This document shows, piece by piece, positions 55,879-63,824 of a DNA stretch of 64,000 nt (position 1 is the first letter of the stretch; each line of letters starts with the position of its first letter). The notes under the pieces are model-generated. The model searched no databases. It was not told the origin of the DNA and saw nothing but the letters and a program-made list of their open reading frames with translations. The stretch is from the NCBI GenBank assembly GCA_030696345.1, contig JAUYSK010000003.1:94563-158562 (forward strand), written 5' to 3'. The stretch is from Azonexus sp. (GTDB lineage Bacteria > Pseudomonadota > Gammaproteobacteria > Burkholderiales > Rhodocyclaceae). The translations under genes and the position numbers were made by a program.

Positions 55879-56943
55879 TTATTTCACCAGCTGGGCCAGC
55901 TCGCCCTTGGCATAACGGGCGGCCATCACGGTCAGGTTGTCCCCCTTGATCTTGGCGCCCTGGCCTTCGCAGCCAAATTCGAGGTAACGCGCCTTGCACA
56001 CCGCTTTGGCGGCTTCGCGGGCAGGCTTGAGCCATTCGCGAGCGTCAAATTTTTCAGGGTTTTCAGCCAGGAACTTGCGCACCGCGCCGGTCATAGCCAT
56101 GCGGATGTCGGTGTCGATGTTGATCTTGCGCACGCCGTGCTTGATGGCTTCCTGGATCTCTTCCACCGGCACCCCATAGGTCTGCTTCATCTTGCCGCCA
56201 TACTGGTTGATGATGTCCAGGAGGTCTTGCGGCACGCTGGAAGATCCGTGCATCACCAGGTGGGTGTTCGGGATGCGGGCGTGGATTTCCTTCACGCGGC
56301 TGATGGCCAGAATGTCGCCCGTGGGCTTGCGGCTGAATTTGTAGGCGCCGTGGCTGGTGCCGATGGCGATGGCCAGCGCGTCGAGCTGGGTGGCCTTCAC
56401 AAACGTGGCAGCTTCTTCGGGGTCGGTCAGCATCTGGCTGTGGTCGAGCTTGCCCTCGGCGCCAATGCCGTCTTCTTCTCCGGCTTCGCCGGTTTCCAGG
56501 TTGCCCAGGCAGCCCAACTCGCCTTCCACGGTCACACCATATTTGTGCGCCATGTCGACCACCTTGCGCGTCACGTCCACGTTGTACTCAAAGCTGGCGG
56601 GTGTCTTGCCGTCTTCCATCAGCGAACCGTCCATCATGACCGAGCCAAAGCCCAGGTCGATCGCACCCTGGCACACCTTGACGCTGGTGCCGTGGTCCTG
56701 GTGCATCACCAGCGGAATGTGCGGATACATCTCGGCAGCGGCTTGAATCAGGTGCTTGATGAAGGGCTCGCCAGCGTATTTGCGGGCGCCCGCACTGGCC
56801 TGCAAGATGACTGGTGCACCCACCTCGTCGGCTGCGGCCATGACGGCCTGCACCTGTTCAAGGTTGTTAACGTTGAACGCCGGGATGCCGTAGCCGTTGG
56901 CAGCAGCGTGGTCGAGCAGTTCGCGCATGGAAACGAGAGCCAT
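55879..56943 (-). CDS. fbaA: Fructose-bisphosphate aldolase, class II (CbbA type)
   Basis: A 354-aa zinc aldolase that splits fructose 1,6-bisphosphate into DHAP and glyceraldehyde 3-phosphate. It begins [30 protein letters not shown], with metal-site His in [15 protein letters not shown], the EGELGCLG motif, [22 protein letters not shown] and [11 protein letters not shown]. The [15 protein letters not shown] segment and length fit the CbbA/class IIB type of Calvin-cycle beta-proteobacteria. The leader carries a TTGTAACTnGTT motif also found before pyk. Confidence 0.96.
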   Translation of the reverse strand: MALVSMRELLDHAAANGYGIPAFNVNNLEQVQAVMAAADEVGAPVILQASAGARKYAGEPFIKHLIQAAAEMYPHIPLVMHQDHGTSVKVCQGAIDLGFGSVMMDGSLMEDGKTPASFEYNVDVTRKVVDMAHKYGVTVEGELGCLGNLETGEAGEEDGIGAEGKLDHSQMLTDPEEAATFVKATQLDALAIAIGTSHGAYKFSRKPTGDILAISRVKEIHARIPNTHLVMHGSSSVPQDLLDIINQYGGKMKQTYGVPVEEIQEAIKHGVRKINIDTDIRMAMTGAVRKFLAENPEKFDAREWLKPAREAAKAVCKARYLEFGCEGQGAKIKGDNLTVMAARYAKGELAQLVK

Positions 56944-56973
56944 GAAATCCCCTAAAAGCAGTTGGTAACCGGG

Positions 56974-56985
56974 TTGTAACTCGTT
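56974..56985 (+). promoter_or_regulatory. TTGTAACTnGTT element upstream of fbaA
   Basis: A 12-nt motif, 31 nt before the fbaA start, shared with the right arm of the inverted repeat upstream of pyk (there on the minus strand). It lies inside a weaker local inverted repeat AGTT...AACT. Possible common glycolytic regulator site. Confidence 0.35.
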
Positions 56986-57111
56986 CGAATTTTAGCGCCC
57001 AGGTGCTTGCGTCCGGATGGCGGTGACCGCGCCCATGCAAAATTCGCCCAGATCAAAACCGCTGCGACCGACCAACAAGCCACCGAGCCGCCCCTGCGCC
57101 GCCTCAACCGC

Positions 57112-57684
57112 ATGAACCCTCTGGCTATTGAACTGTTTCTGCTGCTCAACGCCTCGGCCAGCTCCCCGGCCTGGCTGCTGGCGGCAGCGCGCATGGCCAG
57201 CCAGCACCTGTCGACCTTGGCCCTGCTGGCTCTGCTGCCACTGGCCTTTCTTGGGCGGCGCGCTCGCTGGCAGGTGTGCGGCGTGTTGCTGGCCATGGCG
57301 CTGGCCTGGCTGGCGGCGCGGGGCATGCGCGAAACCATTCCCTCGGTGCGGCCTTTTATGCTGGGTCTGGGCTACCAGGGCATGCCGCATTCGGCCAGCG
57401 CCGGCTTTCCCAGCATGCACGCCACCATGGCCGCGGCCTGGGCCGGCGGGCTGTGCTGGTTTGCGGCGCCCCGGTGGCGCTGGGCTTGGATGGGCGTGGC
57501 CGTTCCGGTGGCGGTGTGCATCGCATGGAGCCGGGTCTACCTGGGCCTGCATTTCCCGTCAGACATGGGCACGGGTTTGCTGCTGGGCGCCGTCAGCGGC
57601 TGGTTGGCGCTCACCCTGAGCGAACGCCTGGGCCTGGCTCGGCGCTTCCTGGCCGATCCCAACGCTCAAAAACCCAGTGAGTAA
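57112..57684 (+). CDS. PAP2-family membrane phosphatase
   Basis: A 190-aa inner-membrane protein with about five hydrophobic helices. The three PAP2 motifs are visible: R-x6-RP in RETIPSVRPF (Arg in place of the usual Lys), PSMH in SAGFPSMHATMAA and SR-x5-H-x3-D in SRVYLGLHFPSDMG. Family members dephosphorylate undecaprenyl pyrophosphate or other lipid phosphates, so cell-wall carrier recycling is likely but not certain. The ATG at 57112 (MNPLAIELF) is used. It is divergent from fbaA and converges on pyk. Confidence 0.88.
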   Translation: MNPLAIELFLLLNASASSPAWLLAAARMASQHLSTLALLALLPLAFLGRRARWQVCGVLLAMALAWLAARGMRETIPSVRPFMLGLGYQGMPHSASAGFPSMHATMAAAWAGGLCWFAAPRWRWAWMGVAVPVAVCIAWSRVYLGLHFPSDMGTGLLLGAVSGWLALTLSERLGLARRFLADPNAQKPSE

Positions 57685-57697
57685 GACACCCACCCAG

Positions 57698-57719
57698 CGC
57701 CTGGACGCACCGCCAGGCG
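57698..57719. terminator. Hairpin between convergent PAP2 and pyk genes
   Basis: Arms CGCCTGG and CCAGGCG with an 8-nt loop, in the 47-nt gap between the two gene ends. No T-run; a possible two-way terminator. Confidence 0.35.
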
Positions 57720-57731
57720 ACACGCAAACGC

Positions 57732-59165
57732 TCAAGAAGCGCGACAGATTTTCAAGGTGTTCGTACCACCCGGTGAGCCCATGGGCTCCCCCACGGTGAT
57801 GGCGTACACGTCACCGCTGTTCACAATACCGCGGTTTTTCAAGTGCGCTTCGGCGTCGGCCAGGGCGGTGTCACGGTCGGCGCTGGTGTCCATGAGCAGC
57901 GGGCGCACGTTGCGGTACAGCGTCATCTTGCGCTGTGCCGTCAAGCTGGAGGTAACGGCGTAGATCGGCATGCGCACGCTGTGCCGACTCATCCACAACG
58001 CGGTGGAGCCCGATTCGGTCAAAGCCACAATGGCCTTGGCTTTGAGGTGGTGTGCGGCGAACAGCGCACCCATCGCAATAGCCTGATCGATCCGGGTGAA
58101 ATGAGCGTCCACAAAGTCGTCTTCCAGCGGGTCGTAATCGGTCTTTTCGGCTTCCTGGCAGATATTGGCCATCTGAATGACGGTTTCCAGGGGGTACTTG
58201 CCGGCGGCAGTTTCGGCACTCAGCATCACGGCGTCGGTGCCATCCAGCACAGCGTTGGCCACGTCGCTGACCTCGGCGCGCGTGGGCACCGGGTTGACGA
58301 TCATGGATTCCATCATTTGCGTGGCGGTGATAACCACCTTGTCCATCTCGCGGGCCATCTTGATCATGTGCTTTTGCAGGCCGGGCACGGCAGCGTTGCC
58401 CACCTCCACAGCGAGGTCACCGCGGGCCACCATGATGCCGTCGGACACCTTCAGGATGTTGGCCAGCTCGGGGATCGCTTCGGCGCGTTCAATTTTGGCA
58501 ATCAGCGCAGGCTTGTGGCCAAAAGCCTCGCCCGCCACGTTGCACAGCTGGCGTGCCAGCTCCATGTCCGTCGCATTCTTGGGAAAGCTGATCGCCACGT
58601 AGTCGGCCTTCAGGCTCATGGCCGTCTTGATGTCGTCCATGTCTTTGGCGGTCAGCGCAGGCGCCGTCAAGCCACCACCCTGTTTGTTGATGCCCTTGTT
58701 GTTGGAGAGCTCACCGCCGAGCTTGACGGTGGTGTGCACCGCTGGTCCAACCACTTTATCCACCGTCATCACGAGCAGGCCGTCGTTGAGCAACAGGGTG
58801 TCGCCGGCCCTTACATCGCGTGGCAACTCCTTGTAGTCCAGGCCCACGCCGCCCATGTCGCCCGGTTCGGTGCGCGAAGCGTCCAGAACAAAGGGCTGAC
58901 CCGGCTCCAGCATCACCTTGCCATCGGCAAATTTGCCCACCCGGATCTTGGGTCCTTGCAAGTCGGCCATGATGCCCACTTCACGCCCGGCGCGCTGCGC
59001 CGCAGCACGGACCATGCTTGCGCGATCGATGTGGTCTTGCGCCGTGCCATGCGAGAAATTGAGCCGGACCACGTTCACCCCTGCGCGGATCATCTCCTCC
59101 AGCAGGGCAGGATCACTGGAAGCGGGGCCCAGGGTGGCGACGATTTTGGTTGCGCGTTGCGGCAT
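57732..59165 (-). CDS. pyk: Pyruvate kinase
   Basis: A 477-aa glycolytic enzyme that turns PEP and ADP into pyruvate and ATP. It opens RATKIVATLGPASSDPALLEEMI, with NVVRLNFSHGTAQDH, DLQGPKIRVGKF, the catalytic ISFPKNATDMELAR, KIERAEAI, GIMVARGDLAVEVG, ITATQMMESMIVNPVPTRAEVSDVANAVLDGTDAVMLS and the C-terminal ALTESGSTALWMSR. The start is ATG at 59165. A large inverted repeat 34-72 nt upstream is a likely control site. Grouped with fbaA and purC. Confidence 0.96.
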   Translation of the reverse strand: MPQRATKIVATLGPASSDPALLEEMIRAGVNVVRLNFSHGTAQDHIDRASMVRAAAQRAGREVGIMADLQGPKIRVGKFADGKVMLEPGQPFVLDASRTEPGDMGGVGLDYKELPRDVRAGDTLLLNDGLLVMTVDKVVGPAVHTTVKLGGELSNNKGINKQGGGLTAPALTAKDMDDIKTAMSLKADYVAISFPKNATDMELARQLCNVAGEAFGHKPALIAKIERAEAIPELANILKVSDGIMVARGDLAVEVGNAAVPGLQKHMIKMAREMDKVVITATQMMESMIVNPVPTRAEVSDVANAVLDGTDAVMLSAETAAGKYPLETVIQMANICQEAEKTDYDPLEDDFVDAHFTRIDQAIAMGALFAAHHLKAKAIVALTESGSTALWMSRHSVRMPIYAVTSSLTAQRKMTLYRNVRPLLMDTSADRDTALADAEAHLKNRGIVNSGDVYAITVGEPMGSPGGTNTLKICRAS

Positions 59166-59198
59166 GGAAGCGGTCTCCTGAATGAGAAGGGTACGGGT

Positions 59199-59237
59199 TT
59201 GTAATTTGGTTTCAATTATCTGTGAAACCAGTTACAA
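59199..59237. promoter_or_regulatory. Large imperfect inverted repeat upstream of pyk
   Basis: Inner arms TGGTTTCA/TGAAACCA (59207-59214 and 59223-59230) around 8 nt, and outer arms TTGTAA/TTACAA (59199-59204 and 59232-59237), joined by a 2-versus-1-nt internal mismatch. Fourteen base pairs in all. A further GTTAC-N6-GTAAC repeat overlaps at 59231-59246. It could be a double operator or a 5' leader hairpin of pyk mRNA. HexR-like regulators use TTGT...ACAA sites before pyk in some proteobacteria; this is only a suggestion. Confidence 0.5.
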
Positions 59238-59269
59238 GCAAGTAACAGCTTCAGATCAGGCCACTTGTG

Positions 59270-59448
59270 CTGACTAAGAAAGAGCTGAAGGGATGACCTT
59301 GTCCAAGATCCTTAATCAAAAGGGCTATGGAACAGGCACTGACACCATCGACCAGCTGTGTGCCTACTTTGGCTGCCGCGTCGACGAGCTCATGGAGCAC
59401 CTACCAGATGAAGACCAACAAGTAAGCTCGCCGAGCGGAACTGAGTAA
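59270..59448 (+). pseudogene. XRE-family (COG3655-type) regulator remnant
   Basis: A 51-codon frame from ATG 59293 to 59448 reads as the C-terminal half of a small Cro/C1-type regulator: TLSKILNQKGYGTGTDTIDQL, then CAYFGCRVDELMEHLPDED. A short segment reading LTKKEL (the usual start of helix 1) lies just upstream at 59270-59287 in another frame. Relatives have both parts in one frame with the rest of the helix-turn-helix between, so a deletion of part of that region is likely. Probably non-functional. Confidence 0.55.
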
Positions 59449-59665
59449 CTCGACAAAAGTACGTGAAGCGTGAAATGGATAGCGGGCTTTTATTTATGCT
59501 GTTGAAGTTATTGTCCAAAGTAGCGGATGGCGGTGGGTGACAGCTCAGCAGCGATTGCTGTCGGTGGCGGTAGCCTCAAGGCGAATTCACACCACATACC
59601 GCCATGCCGGCCAAAAGTACGGAAGAAAATGAACAGCTCCAGCAGCATTTTTCGGGGCACGATCG
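59449..59665. other. Gap between XRE remnant and regulator gene
   Basis: About 217 bases, less GC-rich than its neighbours, with no gene, repeat or convincing hairpin that I can support. Confidence 0.4.
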
Positions 59666-61192
59666 CTAATCCGCACGATTCCACAACAAGGCCAAGCGCT
59701 TGCCTACGTGGCGGCCGTGGGTCAGGGCGATGGTGTCCAGGCTCAATGTCAAACTCATCTGGCGGGCCCGCGCCAACGCCGCCCGAGCTGCTCCGGGCTG
59801 ACCCTGGCGGTCCAGGATGGCTGCCTCCAAAACACGGGGCAGGGGAAATTGCGGATCTCGGCGGCTCGATGCGCTTGCTTCCAAAAGCGCCTCGTCCAAT
59901 CGGTCAGCCCGCAGCAAAAAGGTGCCCAACGCCCAGCCCCAGAAGCCCAGGCGGCGGTCGCGTGGACTGATCTTCATGCCGTAGCGCAACTTCTCTATGC
60001 CAGCGTCAAGTTGGCCACTCAGTACCCACGATGCGCCCAGCGCCACATGCGCCTGGGCATTGCTGGGGTCGATCCCCAAAGCCCGGTGCAACACGTCTAA
60101 ACCCTGCTCGTGGTGACCCAGGTCGCACAGCGCACAACCGGCGTAACCCAGCACTTCGGAGCTGCCATCGTCCAGTGCCATGGCTTGCCGCGCGGCGCCC
60201 AATGCCTCTTGCACAAGGTCTGGATCGTTGGGCAGCGCTCCAATGTTCATTGACAAACCGGTCAACAGCGCATAGTGCGCATGGCCGAGGCCAAACGCAG
60301 GGTCCAGCGCCACGCTGGTCTGCAGGTGCAGCCGGGCTTCGGCCATCGCGTCGCGGCTCCAGCCCTGCAGCGCCAGCGAACCCACAGCTTGGTGGTAGTG
60401 GGCCCAGGCGTCCTGGTTTTCCGGACGCTGGCGACGGATGTGGGCAATCTCGGCCCGGGTCAATTCAGGCTCCAACTCGGACATGACGCCGCGCGCAATG
60501 TCCTCCTGCAGATCGACGGCCTCGTCGCGGCAGCGATCGAAACGGCCGCTCCACAGCACAAGCCCAGTGGCTGCCTCGATCAGTTGGGTGGACACCCGCA
60601 GCGCGTCGCCCACGAGACGCACGCTGCCCTCCACCACAAAGCGCACACCCAGTTGCCGTGCCACCTCAGGCACCGTCACCTCATGGCCCCGGAAGGCGAA
60701 AGACGATGCACGGGAAATGAGCATGAAGCCCGGCACGCGGGCCAGCAGCGCAATCACGTCCTCCACCAGGCCGTCGGCCAGAAAGGTCACCTGCGGGCTG
60801 TCCGACAGCACGCTGAACGGCAACACCGCAATGGTGGGGCGCGCTGCATTAGCGGCATGCGGGTCGAGTCCATCCTGCTGCGGCGATCCAGCGCATGGCA
60901 CGAGATCAAGCGCAAATCGGTAGCCGCGTCCGGGGATGGTGGCAATGGCCTGCGACCCCAGCACTTTGCGAAGCGCAGACACCTGCACCGACAGGTTGTT
61001 CTCCTCCACCACCAGGCCAGGCCAGACCAAGTCCAGGATCTCGCCTTTGGACACCACCCGATCGCGGTGCTTCAGCAGGCACAGCAGCAGGTCGAATGCG
61101 CGCGCGCCCACCTCGGCCGCTTGTCCGTCGAGCAACAAAAGTCGCTCGGTCGGGCGCACCTCGAAGCGGTCAAACTGAAATCGATCCTGCAT
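59666..61192 (-). CDS. Winged-helix transcriptional regulator with TPR sensor region
   Basis: A 508-aa soluble protein. Residues 1-100 form an OmpR/PhoB-type winged helix (FDRFEVRPTERLLLLDGQAAEVGARAFDLLLCLLKH; ENNLSVQVSALRKVLG; IATIPGRGYRFAL). About 118-250 form a TolB/FlgO-like domain (PTIAVLPFSVLSD; FLADGLVEDVIALLARVPGFMLISRASSFAFRG; VRFVVEGSVRLVGDALRVSTQLI). From 270 on there are TPR repeats (GCALCDLGHHEQGLDVLHRALGIDPSNAQAHVALG). No membrane helix, so it is not a true CadC. It faces the DUF4242-OsmC genes, probably its targets. Confidence 0.85.
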   Translation of the reverse strand: MQDRFQFDRFEVRPTERLLLLDGQAAEVGARAFDLLLCLLKHRDRVVSKGEILDLVWPGLVVEENNLSVQVSALRKVLGSQAIATIPGRGYRFALDLVPCAGSPQQDGLDPHAANAARPTIAVLPFSVLSDSPQVTFLADGLVEDVIALLARVPGFMLISRASSFAFRGHEVTVPEVARQLGVRFVVEGSVRLVGDALRVSTQLIEAATGLVLWSGRFDRCRDEAVDLQEDIARGVMSELEPELTRAEIAHIRRQRPENQDAWAHYHQAVGSLALQGWSRDAMAEARLHLQTSVALDPAFGLGHAHYALLTGLSMNIGALPNDPDLVQEALGAARQAMALDDGSSEVLGYAGCALCDLGHHEQGLDVLHRALGIDPSNAQAHVALGASWVLSGQLDAGIEKLRYGMKISPRDRRLGFWGWALGTFLLRADRLDEALLEASASSRRDPQFPLPRVLEAAILDRQGQPGAARAALARARQMSLTLSLDTIALTHGRHVGKRLALLWNRAD

Positions 61193-61300
61193 GTATTTTC
61201 CCCAAGGCTGGTGGCCTCGCTGCTTTTTAGCCGATTTTTAGGGACTTTAAAGGTCTTCTGAAGAGCAGGTCGATACCGTGGAGTCACCCCAACCACCTGA

Positions 61301-61305
61301 AGGAG
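61301..61305 (+). promoter_or_regulatory. Ribosome binding site of the DUF4242 remnant
   Basis: AGGAG six bases before the ATG at 61312. It shows that the truncated reading frame began as a real gene and not as chance sequence. Confidence 0.6.
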
Positions 61306-61311
61306 ATTCTC

Positions 61312-61434
61312 ATGCCCAAGTTCGTGATCGAGCGCAGCGTTCCCGGCATTGGCGGCCTCTGCGCAGACTACCGGCAAGGCATTTCATAAAAATCGCGCAG
61401 CGTACTGCTCGATGGTTTGAAACCAGCACCTTGA
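61312..61434 (+). pseudogene. DUF4242 (nickel-binding-like) gene remnant with nonsense codon
   Basis: ATG 61312 starts MPKFVIERSVPGIGGLCADY, the N-terminus of small DUF4242 proteins. The frame hits TAA at 61387-61389 after QGIS. If that codon were CAA, reading would go on as QKSRSVLLDGLKP up to TGA at 61432, matching the family's ISQKSC-VL stretch. The remaining 50-60 residues are missing before the OsmC gene. So both a nonsense mutation and a 3' deletion are visible. It is divergent from the TPR regulator. Confidence 0.6.
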
Positions 61435-61461
61435 CACTGCCCTTCCATCTGGAGAACCGAA

Positions 61462-61989
61462 ATGACACACAGCATCCATGAAGCTCAAGCCACTCTGCGC
61501 TCGCAGTACAAGGCAAACCCGGCTCAGGCCATGGTGACGGACCGAGCCAGCACTCGCAGCAGCACCAAAGTGGCCGATCCGTTCCATTCGCTGGTCATCC
61601 CCAAAGGCGGCGACAACCCCGCATGGCCCGTCGGCGTCCACATCGCCGTGGGTGGCCCCTACGACGCTCCCTGCCCTGGCGACCTACTGTGCGCCGCACT
61701 CGCCGCCTGCCAGGACTCGTCGATCCGCCTGGTCGCAGCCAATATGGGCATCGAGTTGACTGCGCTGGATGTGCACGTCCAGGGCAAGGTCGATGTGCGC
61801 GGTGCACTGGGCGTACAGAAAGACGTGCCAGTGGGTTTCCAGTCCATCACCTGTGATGTGCACCTGCAGGCCAAAGATGGCACGCCGCCCGAGATGCTGG
61901 AGAAACTGCGGATGGCGGCGGAACGCTGCTGCGTCGTCTTGAGCACGCTGCAGTCCCCTCCGCAGGTACAGACCAACTATCACATGTAA
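61462..61989 (+). CDS. OsmC/Ohr family protein
   Basis: A 175-aa OsmC-fold protein. The paired redox cysteines of the family are seen in LCAALAACQDSSIRL (about residue 88) and AERCCVVLSTL (near the C-terminus); a beta-rich N-terminal half precedes them. OsmC/Ohr enzymes reduce organic hydroperoxides with thiols, but many OsmC-like proteins act otherwise. The start ATG at 61462 (MTHSIHEAQ) has a short GAGAA leader. It lies after the broken DUF4242 gene and before a methyltransferase gene in the same direction. Confidence 0.85.
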   Translation: MTHSIHEAQATLRSQYKANPAQAMVTDRASTRSSTKVADPFHSLVIPKGGDNPAWPVGVHIAVGGPYDAPCPGDLLCAALAACQDSSIRLVAANMGIELTALDVHVQGKVDVRGALGVQKDVPVGFQSITCDVHLQAKDGTPPEMLEKLRMAAERCCVVLSTLQSPPQVQTNYHM

Positions 61990-62163
61990 GGGGCTTGGAC
62001 CGGTCCACCTTGTTCCTGACCGGTGAGTGCCTTATCGCTGAACCAGGTTGCTTGAATCCCGCAAACGCCTGCGAGGTTGTTGCGCAAAGCACGCAGCTGA
62101 CGGATGAACAACATCCACTTCCATCGACCAGATCCAACCACTTTCATCCAACGAGGTTTCCTC

Positions 62164-62976
62164 ATGAACGCACCTACCGACCTAAACGCCCTGAAGACCC
62201 GCCAGCAATCCGCTTGGGCCAGCGGCGACTACGCTGTGATTGGCACCACGCTGCAGATCGTCGGCGAGCAGCTCGCCGAAGCCTGCGATTTACGCACCGA
62301 CGAACGGGTGCTCGATGTCGCCGCGGGCAACGGCAATGCCACGCTCGCGGCGGCGCGCCGGGGCTGCAGCGTGACGTCCACCGACTATGTCGGGAGCCTT
62401 TTGGACCGCGGCGCCGAGCGGGCCCGCGCCGAAGGCCTGCAGGCAACGTTCCGTGTCGCCGACGCCGAAGCTCTGCCTTTTGACGACGCCAGTTTCGACG
62501 CCGTGCTGTCCACCTTCGGCGTGATGTTCTCGCCCGACCAGCCACAGGCTGCCGCCGAACTGGCGCGTGTGTGCCGTCCGGGCGGGCGCATCGGCCTGGC
62601 GAACTGGACGCCTGAGGGCTTCATCGGTCAGGTGTTCAAGACGCTGGGGCGCCACCTGTCGCCGCCGCCCGGCGTCCAACCGCCGTCGCGCTGGGGGGTC
62701 GAAGCCCATCTTCAGACGCTGTTTGCCGATACCGCCAACGCGATCACGGTGACGCCGAGGCTCTTCCACTTTCGCTACCGCTCGGCCGCGCACTTCATTG
62801 AGGTTTTCCGCAACTTGTATGGCCCCATCCACAAGGCATTCGCCGCACTGCCCGCCGATGGCGCACTGGCGCTTGAAAGCGACCTGACCGAGTTGCTGAC
62901 GCGCATGAACCGCGCGGGCAGCGACTCGCTCGTCGTGCCCAGCGAGTACATTGAAGTGATAGTCCATCGCCGCTGA
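62164..62976 (+). CDS. Class I SAM-dependent methyltransferase
   Basis: A 270-aa methyltransferase of the UbiE/Methyltransf_11 type. Motif I is VLDVAAGNGNATLAAARRG (about residue 47), an acidic residue follows in SVTSTDYVGSLLDRGAERA, then FRVADAEALPFDDASFDAVLSTFGVMF (motifs II-III) and LARVCRPGGRIGLANW. The substrate is not predictable. The ATG at 62164 is preferred because GAGG lies about 7 nt upstream; an ATG at 62104 would add 20 odd residues. The next gene starts 5 nt after its stop. Confidence 0.88.
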   Translation: MNAPTDLNALKTRQQSAWASGDYAVIGTTLQIVGEQLAEACDLRTDERVLDVAAGNGNATLAAARRGCSVTSTDYVGSLLDRGAERARAEGLQATFRVADAEALPFDDASFDAVLSTFGVMFSPDQPQAAAELARVCRPGGRIGLANWTPEGFIGQVFKTLGRHLSPPPGVQPPSRWGVEAHLQTLFADTANAITVTPRLFHFRYRSAAHFIEVFRNLYGPIHKAFAALPADGALALESDLTELLTRMNRAGSDSLVVPSEYIEVIVHRR

Positions 62977-62981
62977 GAGCC

Positions 62982-63824
62982 ATGCCCAACCAACCCATCG
63001 ACAGCCAACCGGCCCTGCCTTACCACCGATCAACCGGCGCCGGGCCTGCTGTGGTCTGCATCCACTGCAACGCCAGCAGCTCGGCGCAATGGCGGCCGCT
63101 GATGGACCAGCTGGCGCCGCGCCACCTCGTGCTGGCGCCCGACACGCATGGCGCCGGCCGGGGGCCGGCCTGGCCGGCTGCCCGAAAGCTGAGCCTGAGC
63201 GACGAGGTCGATCTGCTCGAGCCGCTTTTCCGGCACGCTGGCGAACCGGTCGCCTTGGTCGGTCACTCGTATGGCGGTGCGGTTGCGCTTCTGGCCGCGC
63301 TGCGACGGCCTGACCGCGTCAGCGCGCTGGTGCTCTATGAACCCACGCTCTTCACATTGATCGATGCCGCATCGCCGCAGCCGAACTTGGCCGACGGCAT
63401 CCGTGAAACTGTAGGTCGCGCAGCAGCAGCCTTGGCAGCTGGTGACCGGCGCGCTGCCGCCACGATGTTCATCGACTACTGGATGGGTGAAGGTGCCTAT
63501 GTAGCCAAGCCCGAGGCGCAGCGGATCGCCATTGAAGACGCGATCGTTCACGTGCAGGGCTGGTTGTATGCGCTGCTCAAAGATCCCACCCCGCTGGTCG
63601 CATTCCGTGCGCTGAAGATGCCGGTGCTGCTGATGCAGGGCAGCGAGACCACAGATTCAGCGCGCGCCGTGGCCGCGTTGCTGGCGGAAACCTTGCCGCA
63701 CGTGAAGACCCTCAGGGCTTGTCCAGCGCCTCGCGCACCGAGTGCAGCAGGGCTGGGCGCATCCACGCCGTGCTGGCTGGCTCGTCGATACGCTCGAGCG
63801 CCCGGCGCAGCGCGTCTTCGCTGA
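62982..63824 (+). pseudogene. Alpha/beta hydrolase truncated at its 3' end by a transposase fragment
   Basis: Up to about codon 244 (63714) this is an ordinary alpha/beta hydrolase: VVCIHCNASSSAQWRPLM (oxyanion region), PDTHGAGRGP and the nucleophile elbow LVGHSYGGAVALLAAL (Ser near residue 95). The chain then turns into low-complexity residues (RACPAPRAPSAAGLG...) encoded by the antisense strand of a transposase fragment, so the C-terminal region that should carry the catalytic His is lost. Probably inactive. It is 5 nt after the methyltransferase gene. Confidence 0.65.
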
